Program-made: the position numbers and the translations under genes | The notes under the pieces: model-generated | Seen by the model: the letters and a program-made list of their open reading frames with translations, nothing else | Database searches by the model: none | What the model was told of the DNA's origin: nothing | Origin: an uncultured Pelagibacteraceae bacterium | GTDB lineage: Bacteria > Pseudomonadota > Alphaproteobacteria > Pelagibacterales > Pelagibacteraceae | Assembly (NCBI GenBank): GCA_902558815.1 | Contig: CACEFF010000002.1 | Coordinates: 1-64,000, forward strand | Direction: 5' to 3' | DNA length: 64,000 nt | In this document: positions 1 to 7,583 of the stretch, piece after piece | Layout of the letters: every line of letters begins with the position of its first letter | Numbering within the stretch: position 1 is the stretch's first letter

Positions 1-1250
1 TATGCAGTTTTTTCATTAATATTTTTATTATAGAAACTATAAAAAACAGTTAATACAAAAGCACAGCAAAATAAGTCAGCCAATAAAAATAAATATAAAA
101 TATCAAATCCTCTAGATGCAATAACGAAAGAAATCAAAGATAAAAATAAAATTATATATTTAGAAAAATTTAAATAATTTATTTTTTTTCTCAAACTTAA
201 AGTTGCTTTACCATCTACAACAATTAGGCTTGATATTGCATTTATTAAAGTGTCAACTGTAGAAATTGTTAATGCTAAACCAAGTACTACAACAAATAAA
301 GATAATAGCTCTGTTTGTTCTTTAAGCAATAATGTAAAAAATCCTAGATCAGGTCTATTTGTTGGGTCTATTGAAAAAGCAACCATTCCAGTAAATCCCA
401 TATAAAAAACTACTGGTACAATTATAAAGAAAGATATAATTAAACTTTTTCTTAAAATTTCATAATTTTTTGCTGCATATACTCTTTGCCAATTACCCTG
501 GTGAAATAGATTGGTAGCAGCAACTGCAATAAAAAAGGTTAAACCAGCAGTATAACTAGGTATATAAGATGAACTTAAAAGATGAGGATTCTTTTTATTT
601 ATAAAATCAAAAGAAAATTCTGATCCATAGAAGGAGTTTATATATACTAACGAGATCAATAAAAGAATTCCAACGACAATCATCTGTATATTGTCTGTAA
701 AAATTGATGCTCTTAAACCTCCATACAAAGTATAGGCTAATGTGGATAGTAGTACAATCAAAGCAGTAATCCAAAGTTCAGTACCTGATATATAATTTAT
801 CAAAACTGCAACTGCTGTAACCTCAGCACATAAAAAAATAAACATATAAAAAATTGTCATTAATAAAATTAGTTTGAATAAACTTTTTCCAAATTTTTTT
901 CTCATAAACTCAATTAAAGAAGATCCCTTGGGAAACTCTTTTCTAATTTTTTTCCCTAAATATATTAAAAAAAACATTGGAAAGGCTGTACCTAATGAAT
1001 AACCAATAATTGCACCAATTCCTCCCCATGTTGAAGCAGAAGCAGGCCCAAATAAAATCCATGCTCCTAATGCTGAGGCAGTTAAACTTGTTGTTAAAGA
1101 AAATGTTCCAATATTTCTATTCGCAGTTAAATAATTGTTAAGACCTTGATATTTTTTTGAATTATATAAACCAAGAAAAAGAAATATTAGACTTATAAGG
1201 ACTACTAATATTAATGATGTAGATTGGCTTAAAAAATATGTTTTATCCAT
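1..1250 (-). CDS. thiV: Sodium:solute symporter, ThiV-like (partial, 3' end beyond window)
   Basis: About 416 residues are visible, starting at the ATG at 1248-1250; the 3' end lies beyond base 1. The translation (starts MDKTYFLSQSTSL) is a chain of hydrophobic segments typical of the SSS family, with the family-like stretch GPASASTWGGIGAIIGYS near residue 70 and a conserved LYGGLRASIFTDNIQMIV-type segment further on. A TPP riboswitch lies directly upstream, and its closing stem reaches the ribosome binding site (AAAGGGAAAATT before ATG). In Pelagibacter a symporter with this arrangement, ThiV, is the proposed importer of the thiamin pyrimidine precursor HMP. The family assignment is seen in the sequence; the substrate is inferred from the riboswitch and the published SAR11 precedent. 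Confidence 0.85.
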   Translation of the reverse strand, partial: MDKTYFLSQSTSLILVVLISLIFLFLGLYNSKKYQGLNNYLTANRNIGTFSLTTSLTASALGAWILFGPASASTWGGIGAIIGYSLGTAFPMFFLIYLGKKIRKEFPKGSSLIEFMRKKFGKSLFKLILLMTIFYMFIFLCAEVTAVAVLINYISGTELWITALIVLLSTLAYTLYGGLRASIFTDNIQMIVVGILLLISLVYINSFYGSEFSFDFINKKNPHLLSSSYIPSYTAGLTFFIAVAATNLFHQGNWQRVYAAKNYEILRKSLIISFFIIVPVVFYMGFTGMVAFSIDPTNRPDLGFFTLLLKEQTELLSLFVVVLGLALTISTVDTLINAISSLIVVDGKATLSLRKKINYLNFSKYIILFLSLISFVIASRGFDILYLFLLADLFCCAFVLTVFYSFYNKNINEKTA

Positions 1251-1253
1251 AAT

Positions 1254-1320
1254 TTTCCCTTTCTGAATTACCGGACAGGTTCTAAGGGTTTAATCTCAGT
1301 CTGTTAAGACACCCCTTTAA
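1254..1320 (-). promoter_or_regulatory. TPP (THI-box) riboswitch
   Basis: Read on the minus strand, this contains the TPP aptamer landmarks in order: GGGGUGU, a small P3 hairpin (GUCU...AGAC), CUGAGA, ACCC, GAACCUG, a P4/P5 hairpin with CCGGUAAU, and AGGGAA. A closing P1 helix can form between AUUUU just upstream and AAAAU just downstream of the core, which covers the spacer between the Shine-Dalgarno and the thiV start. TPP binding would therefore hide the ribosome binding site, so control of translation initiation is the likely mode; no separate terminator hairpin is seen. Confidence 0.92.
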
Positions 1321-1327
1321 AATATTT

Positions 1328-1615
1328 TTATACTTTATTATCCATAATTTCAACCATGCATTTAGTTGCGTACTCGCGCCATTCTGAAGAACTTTTTCCT
1401 TTAAGACTATTTAGATGATTTCGATTATTTTGAATGTCATCTTTATGTTTAATTTTATCTTTTTCCTCTAAATTTTTTTCCATGTTATTTAAATTTAATT
1501 CCATTGCATTAATCCAATTATTTCCAAGTTCTATACATTTATTATCATCTTTTTCATCACAAATTTGTTTAAAAAAATTAAAGATAACATCGTCTGTTTT
1601 TATCGAGTCATTCAT
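1328..1615 (-). CDS. Hypothetical protein, 95 aa
   Basis: I do not recognise this small protein. It is polar and charged, rich in Lys, Glu, Asp and Asn, with no signal peptide or membrane segment, and it is probably mostly helical. It has three cysteines (in ICDEKDDNKCIELG and ATKCMVEI) and a Trp-containing SSEWREYATKC segment near the end. Its ATG overlaps the stop of the upstream flavin oxidoreductase (TAATG), which suggests translational coupling and a place as last gene of the tct operon. Its stop lies just before the thiV riboswitch. The translational coupling supports it being real; no function is proposed. Confidence 0.7.
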   Translation of the reverse strand: MNDSIKTDDVIFNFFKQICDEKDDNKCIELGNNWINAMELNLNNMEKNLEEKDKIKHKDDIQNNRNHLNSLKGKSSSEWREYATKCMVEIMDNKV

Positions 1616-2199
1616 TATATTTTTATCTTATCTATTTGAGCCTCTGCTTCTCTTATAGATTTTTCGTAATCTAATGCCATCTGATCAGCGCTGATAATTT
1701 CTACTTTATTTATACCAAAAAAATTCAAAATAAATTTTAACCAGGGTGTTAAAAAGTCCTCTTCACTGTTTAATTTTGTTCCTCCTGAGGTAATTACTAA
1801 AAAAGCTATCTTATTTTTAAGGAGCCCCTCTCTTCTACCATTTGGTTTAAATCTAAAAGTTTCACCAATTCGTGCTGCAAGATCAGACCATGCTTTCAAA
1901 GTTGCTGGAGGTCCATAGTTGTAAATAGGTGCTGATATTATTATAATGTCACTTTCTTTAAGCTCTTTAACTAAAGTGTCAGATAACTCAAACATTTTTT
2001 TATGATGTTCTGTCTGATCTTTTTCTTCTATTTTCATTCCAGACTCTGTGAGGCCAGATACAAAAACCATTTCGTCATCAAGATCTCTGTATATAACTTC
2101 ATCCTCAGGTTTTTTTATTTTATCTAATAGTTTTTTTGCTAATGCCCTTGAAGTTGAACCTTTTTTTCTAGCACTTGAGTCTATTTGATAAATTTTCAT
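1615..2199 (-). CDS. FMN-dependent NAD(P)H oxidoreductase, AzoR/flavodoxin-fold family
   Basis: A 194-residue flavodoxin-like protein. The N-terminus has the beta-strand plus phosphate-binding loop of the NAD(P)H quinone/azoreductase family (IDSSARKKGSTSRALAK, residues 6-22), a PIYNYGPPATLKAWSD segment around residue 91 that shapes the FMN and quinone site, and a later VITSGGTK loop. Such enzymes are cytosolic homodimers that reduce quinones or azo compounds by two electrons at the expense of NAD(P)H. It lies 6 bases after ccdA and shares TAATG with the next small gene, so it is in the same transcription unit as the tct cluster. The physiological substrate cannot be told. Confidence 0.82.
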   Translation of the reverse strand: MKIYQIDSSARKKGSTSRALAKKLLDKIKKPEDEVIYRDLDDEMVFVSGLTESGMKIEEKDQTEHHKKMFELSDTLVKELKESDIIIISAPIYNYGPPATLKAWSDLAARIGETFRFKPNGRREGLLKNKIAFLVITSGGTKLNSEEDFLTPWLKFILNFFGINKVEIISADQMALDYEKSIREAEAQIDKIKI

Positions 2200-2205
2200 A
2201 ATTTA

Positions 2206-2913
2206 TTATCCAAAGTTTTGTAAGAATGGAAAAATATTTAATAAATAAAATCCTAAACCTTGCAGTTGATTAGTTAATATCAAAATACCAGTAATTAAAA
2301 GAATTATTCCCCCAATTTTAGATACTAAATTAATATTTCTTTTGAAATTTTTTGAAAATATCAAAAATTTCTGCATTAAATAACCTGATAAAATAAATGG
2401 TATTGCTAAACCAAAAGAATAAAAGAATAAAAGTAAAATTCCTTTTATTATGTTTTCCTCAGTGGCTGCTAAAACTAAAATTGATCCTAATATTGGACCT
2501 ATGCAAGGAGTCCATCCAAAAGCAAAGGCCATACCAATTAAAATTGGACTATAAAAATTCTTATTTGTTTTAGTTTCAATTCTTTTTTCATAATTTAAAA
2601 ATTTTAAATTAATGATCCCAATAATGTGAAGTGAAAAGAGAATTATTACTAATCCAGCTGCTATTCGAAGTTCATTAGAATTTTGAAGCAATACTTGGCC
2701 TAAGAAAGTAGATGCAGCCCCAAAAATTATAAAGACAATAGAAAAGCCAACAGTAAATAATATAATTGGTATTAAATTAATATTTTTTTTTTCAATTAAT
2801 TCATTTATTGAGCTTCCTGAAATATAAGAAATATATCCTGGTATTAGTGGTAAGACACATGGGGATAGAAAGCTTACTAAACCAGCTCCAAAAGCAATAA
2901 TTAATTCAAACAT
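2206..2913 (-). CDS. ccdA: Cytochrome c biogenesis protein CcdA (DsbD transmembrane-domain family)
   Basis: A 235-residue, six-helix membrane protein of normal CcdA length. The two redox cysteines are in the expected motifs: C19 in SFLSPCVLPLIPGY and C137 in FGWTPCIGP. CcdA moves electrons from cytosolic thioredoxin across the inner membrane to periplasmic thiol proteins for cytochrome c maturation or general disulfide reduction. It lies 19 bases after the FAH-family gene and 6 before the flavin oxidoreductase, inside the tct run, although no functional link to that cluster is obvious. The family call is firm; which periplasmic partner it serves is unknown. Confidence 0.93.
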   Translation of the reverse strand: MFELIIAFGAGLVSFLSPCVLPLIPGYISYISGSSINELIEKKNINLIPIILFTVGFSIVFIIFGAASTFLGQVLLQNSNELRIAAGLVIILFSLHIIGIINLKFLNYEKRIETKTNKNFYSPILIGMAFAFGWTPCIGPILGSILVLAATEENIIKGILLLFFYSFGLAIPFILSGYLMQKFLIFSKNFKRNINLVSKIGGIILLITGILILTNQLQGLGFYLLNIFPFLQNFG

Positions 2914-2932
2914 TAATTTTATTTAAAATATT

Positions 2933-3781
2933 TTATCCTTTGTATGGAAAAACTTTATGTTTTTGTGTTCCAAGATTATCAACACCTAAAACAACTTCTT
3001 CACCACCCTTCAAAAAATGTGGGGGTGACATATTTTCTCCCACTCCTGGTGGAGTTCCAGTACAACAAATATCTCCAGGATGCAAACTCATACAAGAACT
3101 CATATAAGAAACTAGAGTTTTAATATCAAATATCATTTGTTCTGTATTTCCTGTTTGCATTCTTTTACCATCAACATCTAAAAACATATTAAGTTTTTGA
3201 AAGTTTGGTAGTTCATCCTTTGTGACAATATAAGGGCCTATAGGGCCAAAAGTATCAAAACCTTTTCCTTTATCCCAAGTTAAACCTTTATTTTTTTGAA
3301 AGTCTCTCTCACTAACATCGTTCACCAAAAAAAATCCCAACACATGGTCTAAAGCAGATTCTACACTAACATTAACTGCTTTTTTCCCAATTACAAAACC
3401 TAACTCCACTTCCCAATCTGTATGATTGGAACCTTTTGGAACTATAATTGGATCATTGGGTCCCGTTATACAACTGGTAAATTTAGAGAATATAATTGGT
3501 TCTTTTGGTATTGGTAAATTTTGTTCTTCTGCATGATCTTTAAAATTTAATCCTATTCCTATAAATTTTGATGGATTTAAAACACAAGCTCCGATTCTTG
3601 TGTTAGATTCTAGTTTGGGTAAACTTGAAATATCAGTTTTGTTTATTTTATCAATTGTATCAAAATTTAATGTTTCAGGATTAAAATCAGTAATTAATGA
3701 TGATAAATCTCGATAGTTATTATCCTTATCTATAATGGCTGGTTTTTCTTTTCCAATTTGACCTATTCTACATAACTTCAT
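2933..3781 (-). CDS. Fumarylacetoacetate hydrolase (FAH) family protein, probable 2,4-diketo acid hydrolase
   Basis: 282 residues, standard for bacterial FAH-superfamily C-C hydrolases. The divalent-metal ligands are visible as E124 and E126 (DWEVELG) and D155 (LVNDVSERD), and the catalytic-dyad region NFKDHAEE has H83. The family cleaves 2,4-diketo acids or related oxo acids, usually releasing pyruvate. Placed right after an SDR dehydrogenase and close to an enolase-superfamily acid-sugar dehydratase, it fits the hydrolase step of the L-rhamnonate/L-fuconate diketo pathway (2,4-diketo-3-deoxy acid to pyruvate plus lactate). That role is inferred from neighbours; homoprotocatechuate-type or oxaloacetate activities are alternatives. 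Confidence 0.85.
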   Translation of the reverse strand: MKLCRIGQIGKEKPAIIDKDNNYRDLSSLITDFNPETLNFDTIDKINKTDISSLPKLESNTRIGACVLNPSKFIGIGLNFKDHAEEQNLPIPKEPIIFSKFTSCITGPNDPIIVPKGSNHTDWEVELGFVIGKKAVNVSVESALDHVLGFFLVNDVSERDFQKNKGLTWDKGKGFDTFGPIGPYIVTKDELPNFQKLNMFLDVDGKRMQTGNTEQMIFDIKTLVSYMSSCMSLHPGDICCTGTPPGVGENMSPPHFLKGGEEVVLGVDNLGTQKHKVFPYKG

Positions 3782-3794
3782 TCATTCTCCTTTT

Positions 3795-4544
3795 TTAATA
3801 AGTTGCTCTTCCACCACTCAAGTCGAAAACTGCTGCAGTGCTAAAAGAGTTTTCATCGCTTACCAACCAACAAACTAAAGAGGCCAGCTCTTCTATTTTT
3901 GCAAATCTATTTCTTGGTATCTTAGATAGCATATAATTAATATGTTCATCTGTCATCTGGTCAAAAATTCTCGTTTTTGCTGCTGCAGGTGTTACACAAT
4001 TAACAGCAATATTTTTATCAGCAAGCTCTTTACCTAAAGATTTTGTTAAACCAATTACACCAGCTTTAGATGTGCTATAGGCACTAGCGTTTGGGTTACC
4101 TTCTTTTCCAGCAATAGAAGCTATATTTACAATTCTTCCATAATTATTTTTAATCATATGTGGAACAATAGCTTTGCAACAATAAAATGTTGAATTCAAA
4201 TTCAATTCGATTACTTTCTGCCATTCATCTAAAGGATAATCCCATACTTTAGCGTTCATTCCTGTCATCCCTGCATTATTCACAAATATATCTATTTGAC
4301 CCAATTTCTTCTCAAGTTCATCAATTGATTTTTTTACAATTTTGAAATCTGTTATATCAACTATTTGATAACTAAAATTTTCAGAATTAATTTCTTTTTT
4401 AGCTTTTTCAGACTCTTCTTTATCTATATCCCAAATTACAACTTTACCACCTGATTGAATAATTCTTTTTGTAATAGCTAAACCAAAGCCTTGGGCACCA
4501 CCAGTTACTATCGCAACTTTATTTGTTAAATTATATTTATTCAT
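3795..4544 (-). CDS. SDR-family dehydrogenase, probable 2-keto-3-deoxy acid-sugar dehydrogenase
   Basis: A 249-residue classical short-chain dehydrogenase. It has the NAD(P)-binding TGGAQGFG (residues 14-21), NNAG at 89-92, and the catalytic S143, Y156 and K160 (YSTSK). The C-terminus FDLSGGRATY resembles SDRs that oxidise 2-keto-3-deoxy-L-fuconate or -rhamnonate. Its ATG overlaps the tctA stop (ATGA), so it is translationally coupled to the transporter, and the FAH hydrolase follows after 13 bases. This supports a 4-dehydrogenase step that makes the 2,4-diketo acid for the hydrolase. The substrate is an inference; the family is certain. A FabG-like reductase is less likely because fabG is at 55370. 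Confidence 0.88.
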   Translation of the reverse strand: MNKYNLTNKVAIVTGGAQGFGLAITKRIIQSGGKVVIWDIDKEESEKAKKEINSENFSYQIVDITDFKIVKKSIDELEKKLGQIDIFVNNAGMTGMNAKVWDYPLDEWQKVIELNLNSTFYCCKAIVPHMIKNNYGRIVNIASIAGKEGNPNASAYSTSKAGVIGLTKSLGKELADKNIAVNCVTPAAAKTRIFDQMTDEHINYMLSKIPRNRFAKIEELASLVCWLVSDENSFSTAAVFDLSGGRATY

Positions 4545-6007
4545 ATTTTTTTCTTTCTTAATAATGGAAAAATTAATGCAATAAAAGATAAAATGAAAAA
4601 CGTAACAACTATTGGTCTAGTCAAAAACAATAGCCAATTCCCCTCAAATATTACCAAAGATTGCCTTAAGGTACCTTCAACTAATTCTCCTAAAATTAAA
4701 CCTATTATTACAGGAACTACTGAAAAACCATAACGTCTCATAAAAAAACCAATTACTCCAAAGAATAACATTATCCATACATCTAACATTGATTGGCTTA
4801 GTGAATAAGTTCCACACACAGAAACTGCAAAAATCATGGGCCAAAGCAATTTGTTTGGCACTAAAGTAATTCGAGCAAATATTTTGGCTCCAAAAAAACC
4901 AAATATAAAAAATAAGATATTTGCAATCAACATTGACCCAAAAATACCATATAAAAATTCTGGTTGCTCTCTAAAGAGATCAGGTCCAGGTCTAACCCCG
5001 TGTATTATTAATCCAGTTAAAATTACAGCTGTGGTAGCACTTCCAGGTATCCCTAATGCTAAAGTGGGAACCATAGCACCACCAGTAGCCGCATTATTTG
5101 CTGCTTCAGCACCTGCTATTCCTTCTACTGAACCTTTTCCAAATTCCTCAGGATTTTTAGACCATCTTTTTGCCTCAGAATATCCTATAAGAGATGCAAC
5201 TGTTCCTCCTTCTGCAGGTAATACTCCAATAAAAGATCCAATTCCTGAAGATCTTAAAATGGTTTTCCAAGTTTTTTTATAATCCAATAGTGATGGAAGT
5301 TTTACTGCTTTTAAAGCTACTCTTTTAAAAACTTTATCCAATAAAGTTGACTGAGTTAACATTTCACTTATTGCAAACAATCCAACAACTACAGGAATAA
5401 AACCTATTCCTTCTGACAATTCATTAATTCCATAAGTAAATCTTTCAATTGAAGTCATAAAATCTTTACCAATTGTAGATATCAATATTCCAAATGCTCC
5501 AGCTATTAAGTTCTTAATTGGGCTTCCTTCACCAATAGATGCGAGCATAGTTAAACCAAAAATTGCTAAGGCAAAATATTCAGGCTGTCCAAACTCATAA
5601 GCAAGCTGTGCAAGTAAAGGTGCGAAAAAAACTAAAACAACCACACTAAAAATACCTCCAATAGTACTAGATACTGTTGCCATGCCTAAAGCTCTTCCAG
5701 CTTCCCCTTTTTGAGCCAGTGGATAGCCATCAAGACAAGTTGCCGCCGCCGCTGGTGTTCCCGGAGTATTGATTAGGACTGCCGTGATCGCTCCACCATA
5801 AGTAGCTGAACAATAAATTGCTGTTAATAAAACTATCGCTGATAGAGGGTCCAAGGTCATAGTAAATGGTAAAATTAATGCACCACCTGTGGTTGGCCCA
5901 AGACCAGGTAGTACTCCAAGTATCAAACCAAATAATGTTCCAAAAACTAAAACAATCATTAATTTTGAACTCATTAAAGGTGCAAACATTAAAGAAAGAT
6001 TTTCCAT
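4541..6007 (-). CDS. tctA: Tripartite tricarboxylate transporter large permease TctA
   Basis: 488 residues with about a dozen membrane helices, the normal size for TctA. The signature PGLGPTTGGALILPFT (from about residue 34) and the later INTPGTPAAAATCLDGYP loop are conserved in the family. TctA forms the inner-membrane channel of a secondary transporter fed by the periplasmic protein TctC with the small subunit TctB. It follows tctB by one base and overlaps the SDR gene start. A short part of the coding strand around 5720-5790 is clearly more G+C-rich than its surroundings, matching the PGTPAAAA loop. The imported substrate is a carboxylate of unknown identity. Confidence 0.95.
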   Translation of the reverse strand: MENLSLMFAPLMSSKLMIVLVFGTLFGLILGVLPGLGPTTGGALILPFTMTLDPLSAIVLLTAIYCSATYGGAITAVLINTPGTPAAAATCLDGYPLAQKGEAGRALGMATVSSTIGGIFSVVVLVFFAPLLAQLAYEFGQPEYFALAIFGLTMLASIGEGSPIKNLIAGAFGILISTIGKDFMTSIERFTYGINELSEGIGFIPVVVGLFAISEMLTQSTLLDKVFKRVALKAVKLPSLLDYKKTWKTILRSSGIGSFIGVLPAEGGTVASLIGYSEAKRWSKNPEEFGKGSVEGIAGAEAANNAATGGAMVPTLALGIPGSATTAVILTGLIIHGVRPGPDLFREQPEFLYGIFGSMLIANILFFIFGFFGAKIFARITLVPNKLLWPMIFAVSVCGTYSLSQSMLDVWIMLFFGVIGFFMRRYGFSVVPVIIGLILGELVEGTLRQSLVIFEGNWLLFLTRPIVVTFFILSFIALIFPLLRKKKI

Positions 6008-6008
6008 T

Positions 6009-6518
6009 TTAAACTTGATAGTAAATATTAGTAATTATACCCGGGGGAAATCTTAAACCCAAAATCGTTTCAAAAAAAATAAAAACGATTATTGGAAAAA
6101 TTATACTTACTAATATCAAATAAAATAATCTTCTCTCACCCCAGCTATAAGAGACAAAAACTGACAATAATGATATCGCTAAAAAAAAGTCTAATGTTTT
6201 TGATACAATAATAAAAAATATAAAACTTAATAAAGTTAAGAAAAAAGTTTTAGGTAGTTTTTTTTCGATTTTCCAAGGATTTTTAATAGATAAATAATAA
6301 ACTACTAAAGTTAAACTAATTATTAAAAGCAATAATCCTTTTGGAAATGTTGCTGGCTGTATACCTCTATTTAGAATTGGTGGGACAATATCAAAAGTAA
6401 AGGTACTGAATAATAAAATAGTAGAAACAAGAATTATTGTAAAAGAAACTTTAAATTCATCTTTAAAAAAAAAGGGCAAGTTTTTACTTGCCCTTTTTTG
6501 CTTTTGTACATTACTCAT
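6009..6518 (-). CDS. tctB: Tripartite tricarboxylate transporter small subunit TctB
   Basis: 169 residues with four predicted membrane helices, typical of TctB. The ATG at 6516-6518 is the only reasonable start: no other Met lies before the first helix (FTIILVSTILLFSTF). Codons 7-19 (Lys-rich, then KNLPFFFK) lie inside a perfect 14-bp hairpin followed by nine U residues, an intrinsic terminator placed within the reading frame. TctB is the poorly conserved accessory membrane subunit of the TctABC importer. The gene lies 25 bases after tctC and one base before tctA. Readthrough of the hairpin would be needed to express tctB and everything downstream. Confidence 0.9.
   Translation of the reverse strand: MSNVQKQKRASKNLPFFFKDEFKVSFTIILVSTILLFSTFTFDIVPPILNRGIQPATFPKGLLLLIISLTLVVYYLSIKNPWKIEKKLPKTFFLTLLSFIFFIIVSKTLDFFLAISLLSVFVSYSWGERRLFYLILVSIIFPIIVFIFFETILGLRFPPGIITNIYYQV
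6465..6499 (-). terminator. Intrinsic terminator inside the 5' end of tctB
   Basis: On the minus strand a perfect 14-bp stem (AAAAAAGGGCAAGT / ACTTGCCCTTTTTT; arms 6486-6499 and 6468-6481) with a four-base AAAA loop is followed by a run of nine T, down to 6465. It begins about 45 bases past the tctC stop and about 16 bases into tctB. It is one of the most stable hairpins in the window. Partial termination here would give much more tctC (binding protein) than permease mRNA. Confidence 0.85.
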
Positions 6519-6543
6519 TTTTAAATGTACTTACTTTTTATAA

Positions 6544-7515
6544 TTACTTTATGTAACCTAAAGCTTTAAGCTGTGCAGTCATTTCAGTAAGCATTTCTTC
6601 CATTTGCTTACCCCATTCATCAGCACCAACAACACTTGATTCATCAAGTCCAATTTCCGTTAAGAAATTTTTGTAATAGTTGTGGCTCATAGCTTTCATC
6701 ATTCCAGCTTCTAGTTCTTTTACTCTTGCAGCTGGAGCTCCTTTTTTAGTTACAAATCCTCTAACAGTAGATAAAGAAACAGGAATACCTAATTCTTTTG
6801 CTGTTGGAGAATCTCCAATTTTAGCCATTCTATTATTTGCTAATACAACAGAAACACATAAAGTTCCGTCATTAATTTCTGTCAATGCTTCACCTAAATT
6901 TAAAACACCTACATCAATATCCCCCTTGACCAAGTTCGTTTTAATTGGTGCTACACCTTTGTATGCAACAATAGTTGGATCTTTTAATCCACCTTTTTTT
7001 GTGAAAGCGATTGCACTAACATCATCAATACCACCAACGTGAGTTGTTCCATATTTAAGTGACTTTGACTTTTGGACGCTAATAAATTTTTTAGCATCTT
7101 TGATGTCAGACTTACAATTAACAACAAATAATTGTGGGTCATCAGTACCTCTAGCTAGAGGTTGCATATCACTAATTTTAACTTTAGTTTTTCCTAAAGC
7201 CATAGAAACAGCATGACCAGTAGTCCATGTTAGAGTGTGTTGACCATCAGCTGGTAAGCTCATCATATAATCCATAGATACAGCTCCACCACCACCTTTT
7301 TTGTTAACTAATTGCATGTCTTGTTTAAGAACCCTTCTTGCTCTTAAAAGCATCATTCTAGTAGTAACGTCAGTACCACCACCAAATCCAGCGTGAGTAA
7401 TTGCTTGTATAGCACTATCTGCTCTTGCAGATACAGTCATTAAAGGTATTGCTATAACAAAAAATTCAGTCACAAAGAACGCAGCGGCTAAGAAAAGTTT
7501 AAAACTTTTTTTCAT
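6544..7515 (-). CDS. tctC: Periplasmic tricarboxylate-binding protein TctC (Bug family)
   Basis: 323 residues with a clear N-terminal signal peptide (basic MKKSFK, hydrophobic core, likely cleavage after VSARA near residue 32). The mature part begins with the Bug-family stretch HAGFGGGTDVTTRMMLLRA and has the expected two-lobe binding-protein length. It captures a carboxylate in the periplasm and delivers it to TctA/TctB. It is the first gene of the minus-strand run, divergent from the PdxA-family gene by 68 bases that must hold both promoters. Its codon use and G+C are a little richer than its neighbours, as expected of a highly expressed binding protein. The ligand is unknown; the catabolic genes around it suggest a sugar acid. 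Confidence 0.95.
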   Translation of the reverse strand: MKKSFKLFLAAAFFVTEFFVIAIPLMTVSARADSAIQAITHAGFGGGTDVTTRMMLLRARRVLKQDMQLVNKKGGGGAVSMDYMMSLPADGQHTLTWTTGHAVSMALGKTKVKISDMQPLARGTDDPQLFVVNCKSDIKDAKKFISVQKSKSLKYGTTHVGGIDDVSAIAFTKKGGLKDPTIVAYKGVAPIKTNLVKGDIDVGVLNLGEALTEINDGTLCVSVVLANNRMAKIGDSPTAKELGIPVSLSTVRGFVTKKGAPAARVKELEAGMMKAMSHNYYKNFLTEIGLDESSVVGADEWGKQMEEMLTEMTAQLKALGYIK

Positions 7516-7583
7516 TATTTCCCTCTTTAGTTAATTTATAATTAAATATTTAAGCATAATCTGTTACAAAGTTTAAGAACAAA

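Noticed and set aside
1434-1658. Plus-strand 74-codon hydrophobic frame
   Set aside because: It is the reverse of the Lys/Asn/Glu-rich 95-aa gene; in AT-rich DNA the antisense of such genes looks hydrophobic.
4836-5282. Plus-strand frame of 148 codons within tctA
   Set aside because: Antisense shadow of a highly conserved permease, Pro/Lys-rich with no family resemblance.
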